The position numbers were made by a program, and so were the translations under genes. 64,000 nucleotides of DNA from HGM04593 sp045657945 (GTDB taxonomy: Bacteria; Bacteroidota; Bacteroidia; Bacteroidales; Bacteroidaceae): positions 1 to 64,000 of the forward strand of contig JAZOUB010000040.1 in the NCBI GenBank assembly GCA_045657945.1, read 5' to 3'. Positions 1-6,660 of this stretch are shown here, piece after piece. Below the pieces are notes generated by a model. It was not told the origin of the DNA and did not search any database. It saw nothing but the letters and a program-made list of their open reading frames with translations. Every line of letters starts with the position of its first letter. Position 1 is the first letter of the stretch.

Positions 1-457
1 TGTACGCAGCCGAGATACCGAGGTCGGCACTGCTGCCAAACTTGTACAGATCCTGGAACGACTTCATCACGTAGCGGTAGCCCCAGAACTTCTCCTGGAA
101 GTTGAACTGTGTGGTCGAGATCAAACCACCGTTCAGGGTGAGGTTGCCAGTCTTCCACGACAGCATCGCGTTCTTTATATACGCCATGCGCTGGTAGTCG
201 CTCACATCAGAGGACTTGCCGATGTCCATCACACCCTTCACCGTGAGACCTCCATCGAGTTTGTACTCGTAACCGAGGTAACTGCGCTCCAACTCGAAGC
301 CCAGGCTCTCGGCCTCCTTGCTGAAATCGGTATTGAAATTACTGAACACCTGCACGATGGCCTTGCCCTTAGGCTCTGCCGCCTTTGTCTCTTGTGCCTG
401 TGCTGTGATTCCCACGCAAGCCACGAGGCTTGCCACGATAAACTTCATCTTTTTCAT
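1..457 (-). CDS. Outer-membrane porin-like protein (3' end outside window)
   Basis: The first ~152 residues are visible from an ATG at 457 reading leftwards; the gene runs off the window. It starts with a typical signal peptide (MKKMKF, a hydrophobic stretch, then AQAQ|E), followed by alternating aromatic/polar segments (ELERSYLGYEYKLDGG, TTQFNFQEKFWGYRYVMKSF) of the kind seen in Bacteroidetes porins that form outer-membrane beta-barrels. A -7 box TACCTTTG lies on the minus strand at 560-567, and phased heptamers at 588-642 replace a normal -33 box. This suggests activation by the divergent PhoB-like regulator, so a phosphate-related porin is the best guess. The product class is inferred from sequence style only. 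Confidence 0.6.
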   Translation of the reverse strand, partial: MKKMKFIVASLVACVGITAQAQETKAAEPKGKAIVQVFSNFNTDFSKEAESLGFELERSYLGYEYKLDGGLTVKGVMDIGKSSDVSDYQRMAYIKNAMLSWKTGNLTLNGGLISTTQFNFQEKFWGYRYVMKSFQDLYKFGSSADLGISAAY

Positions 458-587
458 ACTTTCTTTTTGTTTTGTGTTAAACTTTTCAGTTTCTGTTAAT
501 CACTAAATTCTCTTTTCTCTATCTGATCAGATGCATTGCAATTGTCATTTTTGACGTTGCAAAGGTAGAGCGATGATGTTTCATAAA

Positions 588-642
588 TGTTACGGAAATG
601 TTGAGGTTAGGTTAAATCGCCGATTGTTACATTTCTGTTAAA
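588..642. promoter_or_regulatory. Pho-box-like array of 11-bp-phased heptamers
   Basis: Heptamers of the form TGTTAxx recur with 11-bp phase: TGTTACG (588), TGTTGAG (599), GGTTAAA (610), then TGTTACA (625) and TGTTAAA (636). Seven-base direct repeats with 4-bp spacers are the binding pattern of PhoB/OmpR-family regulators. The array sits between the porin and the response-regulator gene, just upstream of the porin -7 box. Binding by this regulator is inferred. Confidence 0.6.
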
Positions 643-679
643 TCTCTTTTCAAAGGGTACAGCGTATCGGTTTTATCCA

Positions 680-687
680 TATTTTTG
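680..687 (+). promoter_or_regulatory. -7 box of the response-regulator gene
   Basis: TATTTTTG fits the Bacteroidetes -7 consensus TAnnTTTG and is placed 20 bp before the ATG at 707. No good -33 box is visible; the Pho-like heptamers end 37 bp upstream, compatible with autoregulation. Confidence 0.5.
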
Positions 688-706
688 CATCGTAATAGAT
701 TAGGAT

Positions 707-1405
707 ATGACAACCGAACGCATATTGATCGTGGACGATGAGGAGACCCTTTGCGAGGTGCTGAGGCTCAACCTTGAGAATGAGGGGTACGACGTGGATA
801 TCGCCTTCAGTGCCGAGCAGGCATTGACCTATGACCTCACGGCATACTCGCTCATCCTGCTCGACATCATGATGGGCGAGATCAGCGGCATCAAGATGGC
901 CAAGATGATGAAGGCCGATGTGAAGACCGCCGCGATACCCATCATCTTCTGCACGGCACGCGACACGGAGGACGACATGGTGATGGGGCTCAACCTCGGT
1001 GCCGACGACTACATCACCAAGCCCTACACCGTGCGCAATGTGATAGCGCGTGTGAAGAGCGTGCTGCGCCGTACGGCAGGGGGCAAGAGCGGTGTGCCTA
1101 CAGCCACGAAGCCCCGCACGCTGCAGGTGGAGGGGCTGGTGCTCGATATGGAGTTTAAGCGCTGCACCGTCGATGGCGAGGAGGTGAAGCTGGCCAAGAA
1201 GGAGTTTGAACTGCTGGCCTACCTCATCAACCACCGTGGCACCATATGCTCGCGCGAACAGATACTGAGTCGCGTGTGGAGCGACGAGGTGGTGGTGCTC
1301 GACCGCACCATCGATGTCAACATCACCCGCCTGCGCTCGAAGATTGGGGCCTATGGCTCATATATTGTCACCCGTTCAGGATTCGGCTATGGCTTCAGGG
1401 ACTGA
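707..1405 (+). CDS. OmpR/PhoB-family response regulator
   Basis: 232 aa. The receiver domain (about 5-120) has the acidic pair DD at 10-11, phospho-acceptor Asp53 (LLDIMM), a Thr at 83 and Lys105 (DYITKPY). A winged-helix DNA-binding domain follows (about 135-230; LAKKEFELLAYL, VWSDEVVVLDRTIDVNITRLRSKIG), ending GFGYGFRD. It would bind the direct repeats upstream of itself and of the porin. Its kinase partner lies at 2798 but is now separated by two queuosine genes; the last 24 bp of this gene are repeated in front of the kinase, showing that the two once overlapped. Family assignment is firm; the phosphate role is inferred from the Pho-box-like sites. Confidence 0.93.
   Translation: MTTERILIVDDEETLCEVLRLNLENEGYDVDIAFSAEQALTYDLTAYSLILLDIMMGEISGIKMAKMMKADVKTAAIPIIFCTARDTEDDMVMGLNLGADDYITKPYTVRNVIARVKSVLRRTAGGKSGVPTATKPRTLQVEGLVLDMEFKRCTVDGEEVKLAKKEFELLAYLINHRGTICSREQILSRVWSDEVVVLDRTIDVNITRLRSKIGAYGSYIVTRSGFGYGFRD
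1378..1401 (+). repeat. 24-bp direct repeat, copy 1 (end of response-regulator gene)
   Basis: Identical to 2787-2810. It encodes the last residues GFGYGFR of the regulator and contains the ATG used by the histidine kinase in the second copy. The two copies bracket the queuosine cassette. Confidence 0.95.
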
Positions 1406-1493
1406 GACGCCATCGGTATCGTGTCGTGCTGAGGAACGAAGGATGACAACATCGCGATATTTGGTTCAATACACCTATATTCTTGCCAACTCT

Positions 1494-1525
1494 TTTGAGT
1501 ATTACGAGATTTTTGTCTAATTTTG
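1494..1525 (+). promoter_or_regulatory. Promoter of the queuosine cassette
   Basis: TTTG at 1494-1497, a 20-bp spacer, and TAATTTTG at 1518-1525 match the Bacteroidetes -33/-7 consensus. Transcription should begin near 1532 and give a ~65-nt leader that carries the riboswitch-like element. Confidence 0.7.
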
Positions 1526-1560
1526 CAGCCTAAAATGAGGGTTCGTTGAGCAATCAACGG

Positions 1561-1595
1561 ACGTGTATTCCAGATAACCACGTAAAAAACAGGAA
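1561..1595 (+). promoter_or_regulatory. preQ1-I-type riboswitch candidate
   Basis: A five-base stem ACGTG (1561-1565)/CACGT (1579-1583) encloses 13 nt whose last base, C1578, directly precedes the 3' strand, as does the ligand-pairing cytosine in preQ1-I aptamers. The stem is followed by an A-rich tail (AAAAAAC), and GGAA (1592-1595) can pair with loop bases TTCC (1568-1571), giving the H-type pseudoknot of the class. The GGA of that second helix is the likely Shine-Dalgarno of the ATG at 1598, so ligand binding would shut off translation. Downstream genes are a queuosine-precursor transporter and queF, the expected targets. Found by eye; not covariance-tested. Confidence 0.72.
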
Positions 1596-1597
1596 TT

Positions 1598-2281
1598 ATG
1601 AATCAGAAAGTATCTGTACTATTCATGCTGTTGGCAATCGTGTTCGTCGTTTGCCTTGTGACAGCCAATCTTCTCGAAACCAAAGTTCTAGACTTCTTCG
1701 GAGTGACCACCATCACAGCCGGTATGTTGGTTTTTCCCATCTCGTACATCATCAATGACTGCATTGCCGAGGTGTGGGGATTTAAGAGAATCACGCTCAT
1801 CATTTGGATTGCCTTCCTGATGAACTTTATGGTAGTGGCCATAGGGCTGCTTGCCGTCCATCTGCCGGCTGCTTCGTTTTGGGATGGTGCCGAGCATTTC
1901 AACTTTGTCTTTGGCTTTGCACCGCGCATCGTGCTTGCCAGTTTGCTCGCGTTTCTTGCCGGCTCATTTGCCAATGCCTACATTATCAGTAGGATGAAGG
2001 TTCTGCACAAAGGCAATCACTTCTCCTTACGTGCCATCATCTCGACCGCCGTTGGTGAAACCATCGATTCGATCATATTTTTCCCCATCGCATTTGGTGG
2101 CATCATACCATTCAACGAATTGATACTGCTGATGATAACCCAGATCGTCATGAAATCCATGTACGAGGTGGTGGTGCTTCCCATAACAGTTCGCCTCGTC
2201 AAGGCATTGAAGCGAATCGAGAAGACCGATGTCTACGATGACGGCATCTCATACAACATCTTGCGATTTGGTGGCAAATAA
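1598..2281 (+). CDS. yhhQ: Queuosine-precursor transporter, YhhQ/VUT family
   Basis: 227 aa and almost wholly hydrophobic, with about six membrane segments. It has the family landmarks FPISYIINDCIAEVWGFKR near residues 45-63 and ISTAVGETIDSIIFFPIAF near 145-163. The family imports 7-deazaguanine precursors (preQ0/preQ1) across the inner membrane. queF follows 27 bp downstream and a preQ1-like riboswitch precedes it, so this is a small queuosine salvage operon under its own promoter. The start ATG is set by the GGA of the riboswitch tail. The pair is wedged between two genes of a two-component system. Confidence 0.9.
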   Translation: MNQKVSVLFMLLAIVFVVCLVTANLLETKVLDFFGVTTITAGMLVFPISYIINDCIAEVWGFKRITLIIWIAFLMNFMVVAIGLLAVHLPAASFWDGAEHFNFVFGFAPRIVLASLLAFLAGSFANAYIISRMKVLHKGNHFSLRAIISTAVGETIDSIIFFPIAFGGIIPFNELILLMITQIVMKSMYEVVVLPITVRLVKALKRIEKTDVYDDGISYNILRFGGK

Positions 2282-2308
2282 TCGTTTCACACAAAAGACC
2301 GAACGCTT

Positions 2309-2764
2309 ATGTCAGAATTGGAAAATCAACTCTCCCTGTTGGGAAGAAAAACAGAATACCGTCAGGACTACGCTCCCGAGGTGTTGGAAGCTTTTGACAA
2401 CAAACACACCGAGAACGACTATTGGGTGCAGTTCAACTGTCCTGAGTTTACAAGTCTTTGCCCTATTACTAGTCAACCCGACTTCGCCGAAATCCGCATC
2501 AGCTATATCCCTGATGTGAAGATGGTGGAGAGCAAGAGCCTGAAGCTCTATCTGTTCAGCTTCAGAAATCATGGTGCTTTTCATGAAGACTGTGTGAATA
2601 TCATCATGAAGGACCTGATCAGACTGATGGACCCGAAGTACATTGAGGTGACTGGAATCTTCCTCCCACGTGGTGGTATCTCTATCTACCCCTACGCCAA
2701 CTATGGTCGCCCAGGCACTCGATACGAACAATTGGCCATCCAACGCCTTTCGACCAGACCTTGA
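2309..2764 (+). CDS. queF: NADPH-dependent 7-cyano-7-deazaguanine reductase
   Basis: 151 aa, the short unimodular QueF type. It reduces the nitrile preQ0 to the amine preQ1, the last free-base step before insertion into tRNA. Visible marks are the nucleophile Cys51 with Asp58 in CPITSQPDF, the NADPH-binding motif ESKSLKLY at 74-81, and the substrate-binding FHE at 91-93. Its stop lies 33 bp before the histidine kinase start. Co-transcribed with the upstream transporter. Confidence 0.95.
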   Translation: MSELENQLSLLGRKTEYRQDYAPEVLEAFDNKHTENDYWVQFNCPEFTSLCPITSQPDFAEIRISYIPDVKMVESKSLKLYLFSFRNHGAFHEDCVNIIMKDLIRLMDPKYIEVTGIFLPRGGISIYPYANYGRPGTRYEQLAIQRLSTRP

Positions 2765-2766
2765 TT

Positions 2767-2774
2767 TATCTTTG
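2767..2774 (+). promoter_or_regulatory. Possible own promoter (-7) of the histidine kinase gene
   Basis: TATCTTTG matches TAnnTTTG perfectly and lies 23 bp before the kinase ATG, just after the queF stop. The -33 region is weak. It may give the kinase a private promoter after its separation from the regulator gene. Confidence 0.4.
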
Positions 2775-2786
2775 CAATAGATTCTT

Positions 2787-2810
2787 AGGATTCGGCTATG
2801 GCTTCAGGGA
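2787..2810 (+). repeat. 24-bp direct repeat, copy 2 (in front of the histidine kinase)
   Basis: Exact copy of 1378-1401. In the regulator frame it still reads GFGYGFRD and a TAG stop at 2812, a fossil of the regulator C-terminus, and it contains the kinase start codon at 2798. Confidence 0.95.
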
Positions 2811-4096
2811 TTAGGAAATCATATCACAAGCAGCTCTTCACCATACTCATCGTCTGCCTGTGGTCTATCATCCTCTGCTTCGTTGGCTTCCAGTATGCGA
2901 GGGAGAAACAATACAAGACTCACTTCGTCAATGCCCAGTTACAACTCTACAACAGTCACCTCGTGGGAGCCATCGATGATGGCGAAGACTACCGCGAGTG
3001 CATAAGCAGCCACGCACAGCCCTTCGAGGAGTTGCGCATATCGGTCATCACGCTCTCGGGCAAGGTGGTATATGACAATATGCTACCGCCCGACTCGCTC
3101 GACAACCACAGCCAGCGTCCCGAGGTGGCCGAGGCCATGAAGAAGGGCGCGGGCTACCACATCGGACGACTCTCGGCCAGCGACGGACGCGAATATTTCT
3201 ACTCGGCCACTCGAGGCGACCGCGCCATCGTGCGCACCGCCATACCCTATACAGCGACCTTGCGGGATCTGCTCGAGGCCGACTGGACCTTCCTCGGGGT
3301 GATGGTCTCCATCAGTCTTGTCATCAGCATACTGGCCTACTTCATCACCCGACGCATAGGGGCCAGCATCGAGCGCATCAACGAGATGGAAGCCGAGCAG
3401 GAGAAGACGCGCCTCAAGCGCCAGCTCACCAACAACATCAACCACGAACTGAAGACTCCCGTGGCCTCCATCGGAGTATGCCTCGAGACCCTGCTCTCGG
3501 GCATCAACCTCAGCGAGGAGAAGCGCCAGGAGCTCATCGAGCGCTGCTATGCCAACAACGAGCGGCTCCGTCGCCTGCTCTCCGATGTGTCGCTCATCAC
3601 CCGCATGGAGGATGGCAATGCCCTCATCGAGCGCGAACCCGTGGACATCACCGCCCTCATTGCCGACATCGCCAGCGAGCTCACCATCATGCCGACCGAC
3701 GAGCGGCTGACCCTGCATACCGACATCACCGAGCCCATCATCGTCGAGGGCAACCTCTCGCTCATCGCCTCCATCTTCCGCAACCTCACAGAGAACGCCA
3801 TCGCCTATTCGGAAGGAAAGAATATCTACGTATCGCTCCTCGAGAGCACTCCCGCCGAGTACCGCATCCGCTTCGAGGACGATGGTCGTGGAGTGGAGGA
3901 GAAGCAACTCACCCGCCTCTTCGAACGCTTCTATCGCGTCGACAAGGGACGCTCGCGCCAGAAGGGCGGCACCGGCCTCGGCCTCTCCATCGTGAAGCAC
4001 GCCGTACAATTCCACGGAGGCACCATCACCGCCACCAACCGCCCCGGTGGTGGCCTGCGGTTCGACTTCTCGCTACGCAAGCAGGTTCGGTCGTAG
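2798..4096 (+). CDS. Membrane sensor histidine kinase (partner of the regulator at 707)
   Basis: 432 aa. Two membrane helices (about 13-32 and 165-183) flank a ~130-residue periplasmic sensor. The kinase core has the H-box NNINHELKTPVAS with His216, N-box NLTENAI (about 329-335), G1 DDGRG (361-365), F-box FERFYR and G2 GGTGLGLSIV (390-399). This is a PhoR-type layout without a PAS domain. The ATG lies inside the duplicated tail of the regulator gene; ancestrally the kinase would have overlapped the regulator by 17 nt and been translationally coupled to it. Convergent with the reductase gene, 32 bp apart. Confidence 0.93.
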   Translation: MASGIRKSYHKQLFTILIVCLWSIILCFVGFQYAREKQYKTHFVNAQLQLYNSHLVGAIDDGEDYRECISSHAQPFEELRISVITLSGKVVYDNMLPPDSLDNHSQRPEVAEAMKKGAGYHIGRLSASDGREYFYSATRGDRAIVRTAIPYTATLRDLLEADWTFLGVMVSISLVISILAYFITRRIGASIERINEMEAEQEKTRLKRQLTNNINHELKTPVASIGVCLETLLSGINLSEEKRQELIERCYANNERLRRLLSDVSLITRMEDGNALIEREPVDITALIADIASELTIMPTDERLTLHTDITEPIIVEGNLSLIASIFRNLTENAIAYSEGKNIYVSLLESTPAEYRIRFEDDGRGVEEKQLTRLFERFYRVDKGRSRQKGGTGLGLSIVKHAVQFHGGTITATNRPGGGLRFDFSLRKQVRS

Positions 4097-4128
4097 CCAG
4101 TGACCAGAGCATCTACCTGAAGTCCGCC

Positions 4129-5136
4129 CTATTTCCCGAAGAATTTCAAGTTATCGAAGCTGGGCTTCAGTTCGCTCCGCTCAATGCGGTGAATGATCTC
4201 CACCACGCAGTCGTTGGCCGGGGTAGGGCAGTGCACCTTGCGTCCGAAGGCCGACACGGCGCCGTTGATGGCATCCACCTCGGTGAGCTTGCCCTTCTCG
4301 ATGTCCTGCAGCATGCTAGCCTTCAGCTTGGCATGCTTGCGTATGGCGATGGGGATGATGAGGAAGGCAATGGCCTTCTTCACGGCGTTGTGATAGTCGA
4401 GCAACTTCACGATGTCCTTGCCCTGCACCGGCTCGATGCGTATGCCACCCTTGGCACACACGTCGATGCACTCCTTGATGAGAGCCTGCACCACGCGGCG
4501 CGATTGGCGGTTGCCCGCCGCCTCACCGAACGTACATCCCAGCACAGCGCTCATGCCCGAGAAGGCCGCGTTGATGAGCAGCTTGCTCCATCGGGTACCC
4601 AGGAAGTTTTCCTCCACCTCCACCGTTCCCATCAGCGTGAGCAGCTCCTTCACCTGGTCGAAATGCTTGTTGCGCTTCGCCGATATCGCACCCAGCGAGA
4701 ACGACAGCGCATCCGGCTCGCTCGTCAGTTCGCACACTCCGGGCCCCTGCATCGTGGCACCCCACGCTACGGTACATCCCAGCACCCGCTCCTCGCCCAG
4801 GATCTCGGCAATCTGCACCTCGGGCAGACCATTCTGGAAGGTTACCACCACGCCATCCTCGGCGAGGTAATCCTTGAGCATCGTCACCACCTCGGCATTG
4901 TGCTGCTGCTTTGTCATCAGGAAGATGATGTCGTAGGTGCCGCTCATCTCGTCGGGCGTGTAGGCCGTGACGGGCTGAGTCATTTGTACTGTGCCCACCA
5001 CCTGCGCACCGCGAGTCTGCAGCGCCTCGATGTGAGCCTTGTTGCGGTTGATAAGGTCGATCGCCACACCAGCCTTGCTGATGTAGGCTCCCAGTATAGT
5101 GCCCAGTGAACCGGCACCGTAGATAGCTGTTCTCAT
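4129..5136 (-). CDS. panE: 2-dehydropantoate 2-reductase family protein (PanE/ApbA), copy 1
   Basis: 335 aa. The N-terminal Rossmann fold begins MRTAIYGAGSLGTILG (GxGxxG at 7-12), NGLPEVQ follows near residue 102, and the C-terminal domain has TRWSKLLINAAFSG with the usual active-site Lys. Family members reduce ketopantoate to pantoate with NADPH in CoA synthesis. A paralog about 85% identical by eye lies at 16013. This copy uses G/C-ending codons heavily, like the adjacent kinase, while the other does not. No pan genes are nearby, so the substrate is inferred from family only. Confidence 0.85.
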   Translation of the reverse strand: MRTAIYGAGSLGTILGAYISKAGVAIDLINRNKAHIEALQTRGAQVVGTVQMTQPVTAYTPDEMSGTYDIIFLMTKQQHNAEVVTMLKDYLAEDGVVVTFQNGLPEVQIAEILGEERVLGCTVAWGATMQGPGVCELTSEPDALSFSLGAISAKRNKHFDQVKELLTLMGTVEVEENFLGTRWSKLLINAAFSGMSAVLGCTFGEAAGNRQSRRVVQALIKECIDVCAKGGIRIEPVQGKDIVKLLDYHNAVKKAIAFLIIPIAIRKHAKLKASMLQDIEKGKLTEVDAINGAVSAFGRKVHCPTPANDCVVEIIHRIERSELKPSFDNLKFFGK

Positions 5137-5137
5137 G

Positions 5138-5198
5138 TTTGTTTAGGGTTTAGTGTTTAGAGTTTAGGGTTTAGTGTTTGGAGTTTAGTGTTTAGGGG
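5138..5198. repeat. Tandem degenerate GTTTAG-type repeat
   Basis: Units such as GTTTAGGGTTTAGTGTTTAGAG repeat about eight times directly upstream of the reductase start, with a 7-8 base period. It looks telomere-like but is a short intergenic repeat. It is followed to about 5280 by CCAACGGCCAACAGTCAATAG-like degenerate units, resembling the repeat inside hisH. Confidence 0.75.
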
Positions 5199-5419
5199 TC
5201 AGCATCCTATAGCCGATGGTTAATGGTCTGCCATCCGGATGGAAGCCAACGGCCAACAGTCAATAGCTAATGGCTAAGCGCCATTGTTATATTAAACGGT
5301 TTACTGCGTAAAATTACAACCTTTCCCCGATGTGTACAAATTTAACTACAGCATAAACACATTTTTTCCCCAAACATCGCAAAAGGACCGCAAATTCAGT
5401 GGTGAAGTAACCTTTTCAA

Positions 5420-5529
5420 CGTTAACGAAATAATGTTTCCTATTTTCGGCTGAGGTATCGGTGAAGGCTTATAATAGCTTGTATATATGAAACATATCGA
5501 CCGACACCCCCATTGCAGGGTATCGGTCG
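5420..5529 (+). repeat. Inverted-repeat element, left copy (~110 bp)
   Basis: Starts CGTTAACGAAATAATGTTTC and ends with the hairpin CGACCGACACCC (5498-5509)/GGGTATCGGTCG (5518-5529). The same element lies in opposite orientation at 6463-6575, sharing the 5' block, an internal AGGTATCGGT block and the terminal hairpin. The pair encloses the HU-like gene. The hairpin lies just after the HU-like gene's stop and may also act as its terminator. Confidence 0.85.
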
Positions 5530-5570
5530 GTAATACTATCCAGTGCTTGTTTTACATACTCTCCGTAATG

Positions 5571-6197
5571 CTATTGCCGCTTGATGTACACCTTGCCGGC
5601 CTTCTGCCCCATGGAGCGGATGCCCGACGTAGGGTCTTGGCATAGCTCACGTAGTTCGAGCGAAGCCGTGGTGCGCGACAAGCCCGTCAGCTCCACATAG
5701 TCCATCACGCGCATCACCGTGTGCTCCTCGATGAAGGCCAGTGCCCGTGCCAGGCGCTCTTCGCGCGAGTAGGGCGAGCGGTGCAGGCGGCTCTCCTTGC
5801 CGCGCTCGAGGCGGCATTGCACGCGGATATCCTTCACCAGTGCCTTATCCGCACGGTAGTTCACCCCCTTCACCTCGATGCTCTGCGCATTGCGCTTGGG
5901 CTCATCCGTGTCGAAGGTGTCCTGCTCCTTGCCCTCCATCACGCCCAGCGTGGCGCGAAAGGTACCCAGGCCCCCCACCGTCACTGTATGTCCATCGGCC
6001 AGCAGGCGAGCCAGCGTATGTGTCAACTGGCCCAATACGTGCGTCACAGCTCCTTCAGAGAGTCCTGTGCCGATTCCGGCCACCTCCTCAATGAACTCCT
6101 CCGCACCGATGTTGCGCTCCGTCTGCATGCGGTAGTACACCGCATTTTCACCCTTGCCCGCAATGTCGGGCATCTCCTGCTTGATATACTTTGCCAT
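5571..6197 (-). CDS. HU-family DNA-binding protein with C-terminal helix-turn-helix-like extension
   Basis: 208 aa, twice the length of classic HU. Residues ~1-125 have the HU-like fold of the Bacteroidales HU-related family: MAKYIKQEMPDIAGKG, a strand pair, then helices and VTVGGLGTFRATLG matching the HU GFGTF region. The C-terminal ~65 residues (SREERLARALAFIEEHTVMRVMDYVELTGLSRTTASLELREL) read as a winged-helix domain. Such proteins bind DNA as nucleoid or accessory recombination factors. The gene is framed by inverted ~112-bp repeats and lies beside a RAYT transposase, so it may travel as part of a small mobile unit. That role is inferred. Confidence 0.8.
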   Translation of the reverse strand: MAKYIKQEMPDIAGKGENAVYYRMQTERNIGAEEFIEEVAGIGTGLSEGAVTHVLGQLTHTLARLLADGHTVTVGGLGTFRATLGVMEGKEQDTFDTDEPKRNAQSIEVKGVNYRADKALVKDIRVQCRLERGKESRLHRSPYSREERLARALAFIEEHTVMRVMDYVELTGLSRTTASLELRELCQDPTSGIRSMGQKAGKVYIKRQ

Positions 6198-6462
6198 AAT
6201 CCCTGATCGCTGGTCCTATTTTTTTTCTTTATTACCTCCGTAAAGGTACAAAATATTCACCGAAAATCCAAATCATAAGCACTGAATTAGTGTTCAATAC
6301 TTGTGAATAATAAATCATAACCTCTGAGTGATAAATCAAAGCTTATGATTTAATAAATCTGTTTGCCGAAATAGAAATATTGGTAGTGAGAATTGAAGAA
6401 AACGCACTGTTGATTGTCAGAATTATACAAAGATAGCTGCTATAACTACTCGAGCGCTGACG

Positions 6463-6575
6463 CGACCGACACCCCACCGACACTGGGTGTCGGTCGATAA
6501 GTAGCATGTATATTGAGAGTTATATACAACTACCGATACCTTGGTCAAAAATAGGGAAACATTATTTCGTTAACG
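6463..6575 (-). repeat. Inverted-repeat element, right copy (~113 bp)
   Basis: Reverse-complement homolog of 5420-5529. Its hairpin is a perfect 12-bp stem CGACCGACACCC (6463-6474)/GGGTGTCGGTCG (6485-6496) and it ends with CGTTAACG at 6568-6575. The 6198-6462 stretch between the HU-like start and this element is AT-rich with repeated AATCATAA-like units and a weak minus-strand -7 box TACCTTTA near 6240. Confidence 0.85.
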
Positions 6576-6614
6576 TCATCGTTATCGTTTTCGTTGCAGC
6601 ATGCAGCTTTTCTC

Positions 6615-6660
6615 TGTTCCGCCAGTGTTCCGCTACTCTCGGCGTTGTTCCGCCGAGCAT
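6615..6660. repeat. RAYT-associated hairpin repeat R1
   Basis: 46 bp containing the stem CTCGGCG/CGCCGAG. On the minus strand the conserved GTAGCGGAAC motif contains the GTAG tetranucleotide typical of REP elements. It differs from R4 (7871-7916) at about five positions and touches the transposase stop codon. Confidence 0.8.

Noticed and set aside
3083..4015. 310-codon open frame antisense to the histidine kinase
   Set aside because: Low-complexity Glu/Gly/Leu-rich shadow; the plus-strand kinase has all motifs.
3478..5109. 543-codon open frame on the plus strand across the kinase end and the first PanE-like gene
   Set aside because: It is a frame-shifted and antisense shadow of two clear genes; its composition (His/Arg-rich, then Leu/His-rich) fits no protein. 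High GC at third positions removes stops in other frames.
5138..5198. GTTTAGGG array as a telomere or CRISPR
   Set aside because: Units are only 6-8 bases, irregular and without spacers; a simple tandem repeat.
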